From: Dorea sp. 5-2
GTDB taxonomy: Bacteria; Bacillota; Clostridia; Lachnospirales; Lachnospiraceae
Direction: 5' to 3'
Length of the DNA stretch: 64,000 nucleotides
NCBI RefSeq assembly: GCF_000403455.2
Contig: NZ_KE159759.1
Coordinates: 123,661-187,660 of the forward strand
Shown here: positions 43,813 through 52,572 of the stretch, piece after piece
Layout: each line of letters opens with the position of its first letter
How positions within the stretch are numbered: position 1 is the first letter of the stretch
The notes under the pieces: generated by a model
What the model was told of the DNA's origin: nothing
Seen by the model: only the letters and a program-made list of their open reading frames with translations
Databases searched by the model: none
Program-made: the position numbers and the translations under genes

Positions 43813-44787
43813 TCACACAAAGAGCATCCGCACCCCGGCTCCTACAACCAACATCAGTACCGCCGTCACATACATCAAGGTACATGTTCTCGGGATATCC
43901 CCGGGACAGACGCCGCGTACCGGATCCCCGATCGTCGGCTTCTCATATAATTTTCCGAAATAATATGCATTCCCCGCAAGCTGCACCTCAAGCGCCCCGG
44001 CACACACCGCCTCCGTCTGCGCCGCGTTGGGACTGGCATGGTTGTGTCTGTCCCTCCGGTAGATCTGCCATGCCTTCCGGGCGTTAAACCGGCAGATAAA
44101 AGCCGCCGCGATCATAAGCGCCGCCGATATCCTTGCCGGAATATAGTTGAAGACGTCATCCATCTTCGCCGCCGCCCTGCCAAAATAAAGATACCGTTCG
44201 TTCTTATATCCCAGCATGGAATCCATGGTATTGACCGCTTTGTAGAGAAATGCAAGGGGCGCGCCTCCGATCAGCATATAGAACAACGGCGCGATCACTC
44301 CGTCTGACGTATTCTCCGCGATCGTCTCCACCGCCGCTTTCGTAACGCCTTCCTCCGTCAGATCTTCCGTATCCCTGCCCACGATCATGGACACCGCATA
44401 TCTGGCGCCGGGAAGGTCTCCCTCCTTGAGCTTTTCATACACCTTCATGCTTTCTTTTCGCAGGGAAGCCGCCGCCAGCAGCTGATAACACCAGAATACT
44501 TCTATGGCAGATGCGAAAGCCGGATGTACTTTTCCCGCCAGGATCAGGATTCCTGCAGCCACTCCGAGCGTCAGCCCGCATACCATGACCCACAGAATAC
44601 TGCCTGCGATCTTTAACTTCCTGCCCTCCGGATCTCCACTCTCTTGCCTTCCCGCCGCCTTACGCAATATCTTCTCAAGCCCCGTGATCAGAAGCCCGAT
44701 CACACGGACCGGATGATACAGCCACACCGGATCCCCCCATAACAGATCCAGCAAAAACGCCAGGAAACATATCACTGTGATTCTCAT
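43813..44787 (-). CDS. cbiB: Adenosylcobinamide-phosphate synthase
   Basis: A 324-residue membrane protein with several helices: LAFLLDLLWGDPVWLYHPVRVIG near 9-31, VGRDTEDLTEEGVTKAAVETIAENTSDGVIAP near 135-166 and YFGRAAAKMDDVFNYIPARISA near 195-216. It joins adenosylcobyric acid to aminopropanol phosphate. The ATG at 44787 overlaps the end of the preceding phosphatase gene (ATGA), so translation is coupled. Confidence 0.93.
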   Translation of the reverse strand: MRITVICFLAFLLDLLWGDPVWLYHPVRVIGLLITGLEKILRKAAGRQESGDPEGRKLKIAGSILWVMVCGLTLGVAAGILILAGKVHPAFASAIEVFWCYQLLAAASLRKESMKVYEKLKEGDLPGARYAVSMIVGRDTEDLTEEGVTKAAVETIAENTSDGVIAPLFYMLIGGAPLAFLYKAVNTMDSMLGYKNERYLYFGRAAAKMDDVFNYIPARISAALMIAAAFICRFNARKAWQIYRRDRHNHASPNAAQTEAVCAGALEVQLAGNAYYFGKLYEKPTIGDPVRGVCPGDIPRTCTLMYVTAVLMLVVGAGVRMLFV

Positions 44788-45362
44788 AGTCTCTCTATCT
44801 CCGTTAATCTTCGTACGCCTCTTCGCCACTGCTCTTCATCCAGCTTCACACGAAATCCATCTCCGTTCTTCACCTGCCAGTGATAGAAGCCTTCCTCATG
44901 GTGCGCCAACCGATCGAGCACCGCCATGATGGTACCGCCGTGTACCACGAATGCCGCAGTCCGGCAGCCTTCTTCTATGAATCGCCCGGTCATATTGCAG
45001 AATCCCTTCACACATCTCTCACAGAACGTATCCATCCCCTCTCCTTCGGGAAACGGGATCTTTCCTCCCGAATCAAGCCATCTCTGGTAATCCGGATGCT
45101 CTTTAAGCTCCTCATAGTTCTTGTTTTCGAACATCCCGAAATCACACTCCCGAAGCTCCCTGCAGACATATTTCTTCACATCCGGGTAGATCCGTTCTGC
45201 CGTCTCCATACAACGCCTCAAAGGACTGACGGCGACCGCCCCGGCGGCGGGATACCGGCGTCTGACCGGCTGCCCCGGCAGCAGAGGCTCGTCTGTCGTC
45301 CCGATATAGCGCCGTTCTATATTTCCCTGTGTCATAAAATGGCGTATCAATGTTATCTCCAT
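44784..45362 (-). CDS. cobC: Histidine phosphatase, CobC-like, with variant RHF motif
   Basis: A 192-residue histidine phosphatase. The motif normally RHGxT reads LIRHFMTQGN near residues 5-14, so Phe replaces Gly, but the nucleophilic His stays. SPLRRCMETAERI near 46-58, the acid-bearing LRECDFGMFENK near 69-80 and VVHGGTIMAVL near 138-148 are present. Between cobS and cbiB it is probably the alpha-ribazole-phosphate phosphatase. A second family member ends the operon at 30923-31558. Confidence 0.8.
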   Translation of the reverse strand: MEITLIRHFMTQGNIERRYIGTTDEPLLPGQPVRRRYPAAGAVAVSPLRRCMETAERIYPDVKKYVCRELRECDFGMFENKNYEELKEHPDYQRWLDSGGKIPFPEGEGMDTFCERCVKGFCNMTGRFIEEGCRTAAFVVHGGTIMAVLDRLAHHEEGFYHWQVKNGDGFRVKLDEEQWRRGVRRLTEIERL

Positions 45363-45388
45363 CGTTCTTTCATCCGTTTCTTAATATA

Positions 45389-46135
45389 TTAGATCACCAC
45401 GCATCCTAACACCGCCAGTTCGCACAACTGCAGGAAATAGCCTGCCAGATCGCCGGTCACGCCGCCGAATTGCCGCACCGCCGTCACACGGTAGCAGGCA
45501 AAGATCCCAAGCGCCCCGGCAACCGTCAGAAGCCCCCTTCCCGGCGACAGAAGGATCATCCCCGCAGCCGGGACCAGGATGTAGAGGATCAGAAGAACTG
45601 CCGCGTGCAGCTTTCTCGTCCCTTCCTTGAAGGTGCGTGCTAGCCCCTTCTTCGATGCAGAGGGGAAGGTAAGAACGGCGAACCCGCTCATTCCCCGCGA
45701 CAGCACATACCCGCAGGCGATCACCGGCAGCATCTCTGCCGTCACCTCGCTCCAGAGCCCCAGGCACAGGACGAAGTAACAGCATGCGCCGATCACGGCA
45801 AACGCACCCGCATGAGGATCCTTCAGGATCTCAAGCTTCCGTTCCCTGTCCCCGTAAGAACTGAGCGCGTCGATCGTATCCAACAGCCCGTCCATATGGA
45901 TCCCTCCGTTGACCGCGATCGGAAGAACCGTCATGACCGAGGAAAATAACAGGGTCTTGCATCCGTTTCTAAGAAGCAGCATTCCTGTGCCCCACACACA
46001 GACGCCCGTTATGATCCCGACCACGGGAAAGAAACACATCACATGCTTTGTGTTCTCCTGCGTCCACGTGATCCGCGGCATGGGGATCTTCGAATACATG
46101 GATAACGCTATGATAAGGGATTGCAGTATTGCCAT
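45389..46135 (-). CDS. cobS: Cobalamin (5-prime-phosphate) synthase
   Basis: A 248-residue multi-spanning membrane protein. NGGIHMDGLLDTIDAL near 76-91 holds the conserved acidic residues, and FGGVTGDLAGYFLQLCELAVL near 222-242 is the C-terminal signature. It joins adenosyl-GDP-cobinamide to alpha-ribazole (phosphate). It ends 26 bp before the cobC-like gene and starts 10 bp after cobT, both partners of lower-ligand assembly. Confidence 0.93.
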   Translation of the reverse strand: MAILQSLIIALSMYSKIPMPRITWTQENTKHVMCFFPVVGIITGVCVWGTGMLLLRNGCKTLLFSSVMTVLPIAVNGGIHMDGLLDTIDALSSYGDRERKLEILKDPHAGAFAVIGACCYFVLCLGLWSEVTAEMLPVIACGYVLSRGMSGFAVLTFPSASKKGLARTFKEGTRKLHAAVLLILYILVPAAGMILLSPGRGLLTVAGALGIFACYRVTAVRQFGGVTGDLAGYFLQLCELAVLGCVVI

Positions 46136-46145
46136 ACGATCTACC

Positions 46146-47237
46146 TCACTTCAATATCTCATATTTTTCAACCCGGATATCCTCGAAGGTTCCCATCTCT
46201 CGATACACCCGAAGCGCCATGTCAAGGAGCGGCATAAGCGCCACCGCCCCGCTTCCCTCTCCTAAGAACATCCCGCAGGTCAGGAACGGGGTAAACCCCA
46301 GCGCCTCCAACAAGATCCTGCCGCCCGGCTCATTCGACACATGGGAAGGCAGCATATAATCCCTTGCCTTCTCAGTGATCCGAACCGCGCACAACGCCGC
46401 CACAGAAGAGATCAGCCCGTCGATGACCACTGGAATCCGAAAGAGCGCTCCTCCTAAGAACACGCCGACAAGGCCTGCAATATCAAGGCCTCCCACCTTG
46501 GAAAGGACATCTATCACGTCGTCCGGTCTCGGTTCATGCTTCCGGATGGCTTCCCGGATCACGCGGATCTTTCTTCTAAGTCCTTCCGAGTCAAGGCCCG
46601 CGCCCTTTCCTGTGATATCCTCCACCCGCCCGCCAAGGAGCACGCCGGCGACTGCACTGCTGGTCGTGGTGTTGCCGATCCCCATCTCGCCGGTCGCAAG
46701 GATCTCGTATCCTTGCTCCTTTAATTCGGATACCATACCGATCCCCACCGCGATCGCCTTCCGGACCTCTTCCTCCGTCATCGCCGGTTCCTTTGCAAAA
46801 TTCCTGGTTCCGTATGCAACCTTCCGTTCGCCCTTTGTAAGCGAAGGAACGTCCACTGCGATCCCGATATCCACCGGATAGACATCCACTCCCGCTACTT
46901 TGCTCATCAGGCACACACTTGCCATATCTCTGGTGAAGTTCTCTGCAACCACCGCCGTAACCTCCTGCCCGGTCTGGGTCACCCCCTCTTCCACCACACC
47001 GTTATCGGCGCACATGATGACAAGCCCCTTCTTCGTCAGATGAAAATCCGGCGTACCTTTGATCCCTGCGATCCGAACGATCGCATCCTCAAGTTTCCCG
47101 AGACTGAATAAGGGTTTGCCCACGGACAGCCATTGCTTCTTCGCCCGCTCCATTATAGCCGCGTCTGCCGGCCCGATCCTCTTACAGATCTCTTCTATCT
47201 CAAGATCCCTGTGGTTTTTAAGATTCCTCTGATTCAT
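46146..47237 (-). CDS. cobT: Nicotinate-nucleotide:dimethylbenzimidazole phosphoribosyltransferase
   Basis: A 363-residue CobT: VMCADNGVVEEGVTQTGQEVTAVVAENF near 78-105, EMGIGNTTTSSAV near 178-190 and the catalytic Glu in FLGEGSGAVALMPLLDMAL near 330-348. It activates the lower-ligand base as its alpha-ribotide. The ATG at 47237 has AAGGGA upstream and overlaps the cbiA stop as ATGA; a longer upstream frame has no support. No bza/blu benzimidazole genes are in the window. Confidence 0.94.
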   Translation of the reverse strand: MNQRNLKNHRDLEIEEICKRIGPADAAIMERAKKQWLSVGKPLFSLGKLEDAIVRIAGIKGTPDFHLTKKGLVIMCADNGVVEEGVTQTGQEVTAVVAENFTRDMASVCLMSKVAGVDVYPVDIGIAVDVPSLTKGERKVAYGTRNFAKEPAMTEEEVRKAIAVGIGMVSELKEQGYEILATGEMGIGNTTTSSAVAGVLLGGRVEDITGKGAGLDSEGLRRKIRVIREAIRKHEPRPDDVIDVLSKVGGLDIAGLVGVFLGGALFRIPVVIDGLISSVAALCAVRITEKARDYMLPSHVSNEPGGRILLEALGFTPFLTCGMFLGEGSGAVALMPLLDMALRVYREMGTFEDIRVEKYEILK

Positions 47238-48643
47238 ATGTATTTCCCTTCTTTCTCCCTGACAGCCCGAAACTTTCTCATTCTGTCCACGAATCTTCTG
47301 GCAAACAAAAGATTCGAGTAGTAGTGTATGTGCGGAAACCCCGCAAATGTATTTCCTTTCATATGAATGCAATCCCATGCAACATCCCGCCCCGGTTTTC
47401 TGGCAATACAGGCGTCTCCGTTATTTGAGCTGTCCCAGTAATGGAACTCGTGCCCCTTCAAGGTATCTCCCCGTTCCAGATATGCTCCGTCCTGATCTCC
47501 TTCGATCTCAACATATCCAAACCGTACCAGGCGGTCTTTTCGGACCGCACTCCCCTCTATGAAACCCGCCATCTCGTAATCTATTCCGTCCACGCCCTCC
47601 ATCGACTCGTGCAGGTACAGGAAGCCTCCGCATTCCGCATGGCAGGGAAGCCCTCCCTCAAGCTTCGCCTTGATCTCCCTTCTAAGCCGGACATTTTCAG
47701 ACAGCTCCTTCGCATACACTTCCGGATAGCCTCCTCCAAGCAACAGACCGCTGATCCCGTCCGGAAGGCACGCATCCGTAAGAGGGCTGAAAGGGACAAG
47801 CTCACATCCAAGCTCTTCGAAAAGCCTTAAGTTGTCCTTATAGTAGAAGCAAAAGGCAAGATCCCGGGCAACTGCCAGACGCAGCCCATCCGGCGATGCC
47901 TTCGCTGCTCTTTGTGCGCCTTCCGTTATCTTCAGATCTCCCGCCGCCCCTGCGATCCGCAGGATTGCTTCCAGATCCATGGTCTCTTCGAATACCTTTC
48001 CGATCTTTACAAATGCCTCCTGAAGATCCCGAAGCTCTCCCGGCACGACAAGTCCCAGATGCCTGCTCTCGATCTGAAAGATCGGATCCTCCGGAACATA
48101 CCCTACCACCGGAACCGGATAGCCCATATCCCAAAGCCCCTGTTCGATCATCTTCTTCATCCTTCCATACACCGCCTTCGAGGTACGGTTCAGGATGATG
48201 CCTGCAATATGATGATCCTTTCGGAACGTAAGGAACCCTTTCAATAAAGCAAGGACAGACAGCGCGGCTCCCTTGCCGTTCACAGTCAGGATCACCGGCG
48301 CCTGAAGCGCCTTTGCCGTCTCGTAGGAGCTTGCCCTCTCACTGTCAAGCGCCATCCCGTCGTAATATCCCATCACCCCTTCGATCACCGTCACATCTGC
48401 TCTCCCTGCATGTTCCGCAAAAAGCCTCGTCATAACCTCCTGCCTTAAGAAGAACAGATCCAGATTCTGAGAGTCGATCCCCAGTACTTCCCGGTGGAAC
48501 ATCGGGTCTATATAGTCCGGTCCGCATTTTGCCCCGGCAACCCTGTATCCCCTGCTCCCGAATGCCTGCATCAGACCGCAGGCAACGGTCGTCTTCCCGC
48601 ATCCGCTCATAGGCGCGGCGATCATAATTCTCGGAATTTTCAT
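47234..48643 (-). CDS. cbiA: Cobyrinate a,c-diamide synthase
   Basis: A 469-residue glutamine-dependent amidase with N-terminal ATPase motif MIAAPMSGCGKTTVACGLMQAF near 6-27 and a C-terminal amidotransferase domain with Cys in LPCHAECGGFLYL near 330-342. It amidates carboxylates a and c of the corrin ring. The ATG at 48643 follows GGGAAAGGGG and overlaps the cbiET stop as ATGA. Confidence 0.95.
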   Translation of the reverse strand: MKIPRIMIAAPMSGCGKTTVACGLMQAFGSRGYRVAGAKCGPDYIDPMFHREVLGIDSQNLDLFFLRQEVMTRLFAEHAGRADVTVIEGVMGYYDGMALDSERASSYETAKALQAPVILTVNGKGAALSVLALLKGFLTFRKDHHIAGIILNRTSKAVYGRMKKMIEQGLWDMGYPVPVVGYVPEDPIFQIESRHLGLVVPGELRDLQEAFVKIGKVFEETMDLEAILRIAGAAGDLKITEGAQRAAKASPDGLRLAVARDLAFCFYYKDNLRLFEELGCELVPFSPLTDACLPDGISGLLLGGGYPEVYAKELSENVRLRREIKAKLEGGLPCHAECGGFLYLHESMEGVDGIDYEMAGFIEGSAVRKDRLVRFGYVEIEGDQDGAYLERGDTLKGHEFHYWDSSNNGDACIARKPGRDVAWDCIHMKGNTFAGFPHIHYYSNLLFARRFVDRMRKFRAVREKEGKYI

Positions 48644-49863
48644 CGTATCCCCTTTCCCGCTATACGCGCGGAGATAATATAGATCGGATTCTGTGCCATC
48701 ATCATATGATGATCTGCAACCTTCTTCGCCCGTGAGATACCTGCCTGGATGATCTCTACGTCCCAAAGAAGCCCCTTCTCTTCTGCCGTCAGCGCCTCCT
48801 TCACGGTTTCCAGCGTGATCGCATTCAGGACCACTCTTACCGAAGGGCTCTTCTCCCCTATACAGCGCAGGATCCCTTCCAGGCTGCCCAGACTGCCTCC
48901 GATAAAGACATGGGTCGGGGCTTTTAGATCCTGTAATGCCTCCGGCGCGGTTCCTTCTATGACCTCTACCTGATCCACACAGAATTTTCTTCGGTTCTGC
49001 CGGATCAGTTCTGCCGCTTCCGGCTTTCTCTCAATGGCATATACCTGTGCATTCTCATAGAGAACCGCCGCCGTGACGGCAATAGAGCCGGTGCCCGCCC
49101 CAATGTCATAGAACACGCAGCCTTCTGACAGCTCAAGTTTCGCAAGGCTGACGGCGCGGATCTCCTCCTTGGTCATGGGCACATTCCCCCGGATAAACGC
49201 ATCGTCCCGGATCTGGACGCCTTTTTCCATAGGCGACGGATTCTCCACATACAGCGCCGCCAGACCTTGCAGATCCTCCGGCTGTATATCTGCTCCGCTG
49301 CGGCAGACAATGCTTTCATCCTTGTAGGAAAGATCCTTGCCGATCCAGATCTTAAGATCTGTCAGGCTATAGTCCTTGATCTTACTGCAGAAGTCTTCCG
49401 CCTGTCCGCTCCCGCCCAGAAGCAGAAATGTCTTCCGATGCCTTGCAACGATATGGATATAAGGCTGCTTTCGTCCATGGATGCTTACAAGCCGTGCATC
49501 CTCCCAGGAAACATGGAGCTTTGCCGCCAGGTATACGATGGAGGCGATCCCCGGGATCCCCTTTACCTCACAGAGATCTTTCAATAATCCATACAACTCT
49601 TTGGAACCGCTGTAGAAACCGATATCACCGGAATATAAGACAGCCGTCTTCTGATATTCCGGATGCGAAGCGATGATCTCCCGGATCCTCTCCGGCATAT
49701 ATTCGCAATGGACCGCCTTTCCCTCCATATGGATCGCCTCTAACATCCGCTTCGCTCCGATGACACAGTCGCTCTCCTGAATAGCCTTCCTCGCCTCCGC
49801 CGAGAGGGTTCCCTCGTTTCCCATCCCGATCCCGATCAGGAATGCCTTTCTCTTATCTGACAT
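48640..49863 (-). CDS. cbiET: Fused cobalt-precorrin-7 C5-methyltransferase / C15-methyltransferase-decarboxylase
   Basis: A 407-residue fusion. Residues about 6-205 are CbiE (FLIGIGMGNEGTLSAEARKAI, LYSGDIGFYSGSKEL, GIASIVYLAAKL). Residues about 215-400 are CbiT (VPMTKEEIRAVSLAKLEL, FYDIGAGTGSIAVTAAVLY, HVFIGGSLGSLEGIL). Together they methylate C5 and C15 and remove the C12 acetate carboxyl. Such a fusion equals aerobic CobL. The start at 49863 matches the family N-terminus. Confidence 0.94.
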   Translation of the reverse strand: MSDKRKAFLIGIGMGNEGTLSAEARKAIQESDCVIGAKRMLEAIHMEGKAVHCEYMPERIREIIASHPEYQKTAVLYSGDIGFYSGSKELYGLLKDLCEVKGIPGIASIVYLAAKLHVSWEDARLVSIHGRKQPYIHIVARHRKTFLLLGGSGQAEDFCSKIKDYSLTDLKIWIGKDLSYKDESIVCRSGADIQPEDLQGLAALYVENPSPMEKGVQIRDDAFIRGNVPMTKEEIRAVSLAKLELSEGCVFYDIGAGTGSIAVTAAVLYENAQVYAIERKPEAAELIRQNRRKFCVDQVEVIEGTAPEALQDLKAPTHVFIGGSLGSLEGILRCIGEKSPSVRVVLNAITLETVKEALTAEEKGLLWDVEIIQAGISRAKKVADHHMMMAQNPIYIISARIAGKGIR

Positions 49864-49900
49864 CTGATACCCCGTCCCTTCTTTCTGTCTCTTCCCTTTA

Positions 49901-50659
49901 CTATTCTTTATCCCTGTAACCTCTGGGCGTGACCATCCTGCCATTTCTCTCTTTCGTCTGGCTGTTGCCGATGAATACGGTCGTAAACATGTCTGTCTGC
50001 GCATCTTTTAATTTCTCTAAGGAACAAAGCGTACTGCTCTGCCCTTCCCGCCCAATGTTCCTGACGATCCCGCATACCGTGTCTGCTGCCTTTGCCTCCA
50101 ATAATATTTCACACGCCTTCTTAAGATGATCGTGCCTCTTCTTACTGGAAGGGTTATACAGACAGATACCAAAATCCGCCTCCGCCGCCGCCTTAAGCCT
50201 CTTTGCGATCTTCTCCCAGGGAGTCAGAAGGTCGCTTAAGCTTATGACTGCGAAATCATGGATCAACGGCGCGCCAAGTACCGCCGCTCCGCTTAATGCC
50301 GCAGTGATCCCGGGAACCACCTGAATCTCCGTATCCGGATGATCTTCGGACAATTCAAGAAGCAGCCCCGCCATGCCATAGACTCCCGCGTCTCCGCTGC
50401 ACACCATCGCCACATTCTTCCCGCACTGCGCCTGTTCAAACGCGATCTGGCAGCGCCGCACTTCCTGCGTCATGGGCGTGGTAATAAATTCCTTCCCCTT
50501 TAACTCACTCTCTTCTAATTCCTTTTTCACCAGATCCACATACACCGTATAACCTGTCACGACGTCGCAGGAAGCTATTGCCTCCCTTGCTTCTGCCGTC
50601 ATCTGCCCTGCATTCCCCGGACCGATCCCCACTGCATAGATCTTTCCCATATGATCCAC
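49901..50659 (-). CDS. cbiH: Cobalt-precorrin-3B / precorrin-3B C17-methyltransferase
   Basis: A 252-residue methyltransferase: YAVGIGPGNAGQMTAEAREAI near 8-28, VCSGDAGVYGMAGLLLEL near 84-101 and LCLYNPSSKKRHDHL near 163-177. It methylates C17 and contracts the ring. The GTG at 50659, directly after the cbiF stop with AGGAAG 8 bases before it, is preferred; an ATG three codons later is possible. No iron-sulphur C-terminal extension (as in CobZ/CbiH60 fusions) is present. Confidence 0.93.
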   Translation of the reverse strand: MDHMGKIYAVGIGPGNAGQMTAEAREAIASCDVVTGYTVYVDLVKKELEESELKGKEFITTPMTQEVRRCQIAFEQAQCGKNVAMVCSGDAGVYGMAGLLLELSEDHPDTEIQVVPGITAALSGAAVLGAPLIHDFAVISLSDLLTPWEKIAKRLKAAAEADFGICLYNPSSKKRHDHLKKACEILLEAKAADTVCGIVRNIGREGQSSTLCSLEKLKDAQTDMFTTVFIGNSQTKERNGRMVTPRGYRDKE

Positions 50660-51415
50660 CTATTTGCTTCCTTTCCGAAATTCTGTCGTAAACGCAGGAT
50701 CATAAAGCTTAGAACGCCTGTACTCACTGTCCAGGAATCTGCCGACGATGATCAGCGCCGTCTTCGTGATCCCTTCTGCTTCTGCCGTCTCTGCCAGAGA
50801 ACCTACGGTACACCGGCATACCTTTTCATCCTGCCAGGTTGCCTTATATACGACCGCCGCCGGAGTATCTTCCGGATAACCGCCTGCCTCAAGCTCTCTT
50901 TGAAGCTTCCGGAGCATCCCCGTACTTAAGAAGATCACCATCGTAGCCTGATGGGCGGCAAGATCCCGTATGGATTCCTTCTCCGGAACCTTCGTCCTCC
51001 CTGCCATCCGGGTGATGAGCACAGACTGGGAGATATCCGGGAGCGTGTATTCTGCCTTCAAGGCTGCTGCCGCCCCGCAGAAGGAACTCACCCCCGGACA
51101 GACGTCATACGATATCCCTTCCCGTTCCAGGACGTCCATCTGTTCCTTGACCGCGCCGTAGATACTCGGATCGCCCGTGTGGAGCCGCACCACCTTCCTT
51201 CCCTTCTTCTCGGCGCCGGCAATGACTTCTATCACTTCTTCCAGCGTCATATACGCACTGTTATGGATCTCGCAGCCTTCCTTGCAGCTCTCAAGCAACT
51301 GTGGATTCACCAGCGACCCTGCATATACGACCACATCTGCCTCTTCCAGAAGCCTCTGCCCCCGCACCGTGATCAGATCCGCCGCTCCCGGCCCCGCTCC
51401 TACAAAATGAACCAT
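50660..51415 (-). CDS. cbiF: Cobalt-precorrin-4 C11-methyltransferase
   Basis: A 251-residue methyltransferase: MVHFVGAGPGAADLITVRGQRLLEEADVVVYAGSLV near the N-terminus, LHTGDPSIYGAVKEQMDVL near 78-96 and GVSSFCGAAAALKAEYTLP near 107-125. It methylates C11. It is 21 bp after cbiD and abuts cbiH. Confidence 0.95.
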   Translation of the reverse strand: MVHFVGAGPGAADLITVRGQRLLEEADVVVYAGSLVNPQLLESCKEGCEIHNSAYMTLEEVIEVIAGAEKKGRKVVRLHTGDPSIYGAVKEQMDVLEREGISYDVCPGVSSFCGAAAALKAEYTLPDISQSVLITRMAGRTKVPEKESIRDLAAHQATMVIFLSTGMLRKLQRELEAGGYPEDTPAAVVYKATWQDEKVCRCTVGSLAETAEAEGITKTALIIVGRFLDSEYRRSKLYDPAFTTEFRKGSK

Positions 51416-51436
51416 CTCTTCTCTTCCTTCCCTTCT

Positions 51437-52567
51437 TCATTTCTTTACTTCTTCCGACAGCTTCACTGCCTTCCTTGTCATACCGAGGATCCCGTACTTT
51501 GGCGAGAACATGACCGCACCGATCTCAAGGCTGTCTCCGGCGCGCTTTTCCAAGTGGTCTTCCATTTTCGCCATGATCGTCTTCATTGCCGGCTCTAAGA
51601 GTTTCTCCTCCGACATCCGCGCCAATGCCTCTGCGGTCGTGACGCTTCCCATGATCTCACGGATCACCTCCGTGCGGGCTCCGGCGAGCGCCGCATGCGC
51701 CGCCAGTATCTCGAACCTTCCGTCCGCCTGCTGCGAATGTGTATTCATGATTCCCGCGGCAACCTTGATAAGCTTCCCAATATGCCCCGCAAAAAGCAGC
51801 CCTTTCATCCCAAGCCTCACCGCGATATCAATGGTTTCTCCGATATAATTGCTGCACTTAACCGCCGCCTTCCCCTGATATCCCCAGGTATCACTGAGAA
51901 AATCACTTCCATAATTCCCGGGCACGGCATAACACACCTCATAACCGCCGCTTTTTATGACGCTCATCTGCGCATAGATCGTATCCACCAGCGCCTGCTC
52001 ACTCATGGGTTCCACGATCCCGGTCGTCCCAAGGACAGAGATCCCTCCTTCGATCCCGAGCCTTGGGTTAAAGGTCCGCCTGGCAAGCTCTGTCCCTTCC
52101 GGGATCGAGATCACGACAGATATCCCCTTCTCATATCCATAAGAGGAACACACACCCTCCACCGCTTCCCGGATCATCTGTCTTGGGATTCGATTGATCG
52201 CAGGTTCTCCCACAGCCTGTTCAAGCCCCTTCCTGGTCACGATGCCGATCCCTTCGCCTCCCCGGATCTTAACCCCTTTCTCTTCGGTCTTCTCAACCTT
52301 CGCATAGACATAGACTCCGTCGGTCACGTCCGGATCGTCTCCGCTGTCTTTTTGGATCGCGCAGACGACTCCGCCTGGATTCCTTACGATCCGTTCCACA
52401 TCCAGATAAAGCGTAACCCCTTTCGGCGTACGCAGCTTCACCTGCCCTACCGTCTCTTCTCCAAGAAGCATCTGCACCGCCGCCTTTGCTGCCCCCGCGG
52501 CGCAGCTCCCCGTCGTGTATCCGGTCCGCAGCTTCTTCTGATTCTTCCACACATACTGACTATCCAT
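51437..52567 (-). CDS. cbiD: Cobalt-precorrin-5B C1-methyltransferase
   Basis: A 376-residue CbiD, found only in the anaerobic route: LRTGYTTGSCAAGAAKAA near 13-30, DDPDVTDGVYVYAKV near 76-90, NPRLGIEGGISVLGTTGIVEPMSE near 169-192. It methylates C1 after ring opening by CbiG. The ATG at 52567 has GGAAG 8 bases before it; the upstream frame to 52591 overlaps the ATPase gene and has no site. Confidence 0.94.
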   Translation of the reverse strand: MDSQYVWKNQKKLRTGYTTGSCAAGAAKAAVQMLLGEETVGQVKLRTPKGVTLYLDVERIVRNPGGVVCAIQKDSGDDPDVTDGVYVYAKVEKTEEKGVKIRGGEGIGIVTRKGLEQAVGEPAINRIPRQMIREAVEGVCSSYGYEKGISVVISIPEGTELARRTFNPRLGIEGGISVLGTTGIVEPMSEQALVDTIYAQMSVIKSGGYEVCYAVPGNYGSDFLSDTWGYQGKAAVKCSNYIGETIDIAVRLGMKGLLFAGHIGKLIKVAAGIMNTHSQQADGRFEILAAHAALAGARTEVIREIMGSVTTAEALARMSEEKLLEPAMKTIMAKMEDHLEKRAGDSLEIGAVMFSPKYGILGMTRKAVKLSEEVKK

Positions 52568-52572
52568 ATCCC

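Noticed and set aside
47238-47378. Longer N-terminus of CobT
   Set aside because: The added residues lie inside cbiA, do not resemble CobT and lack a ribosome binding site; the ATG at 47237 has both site and ATGA overlap.
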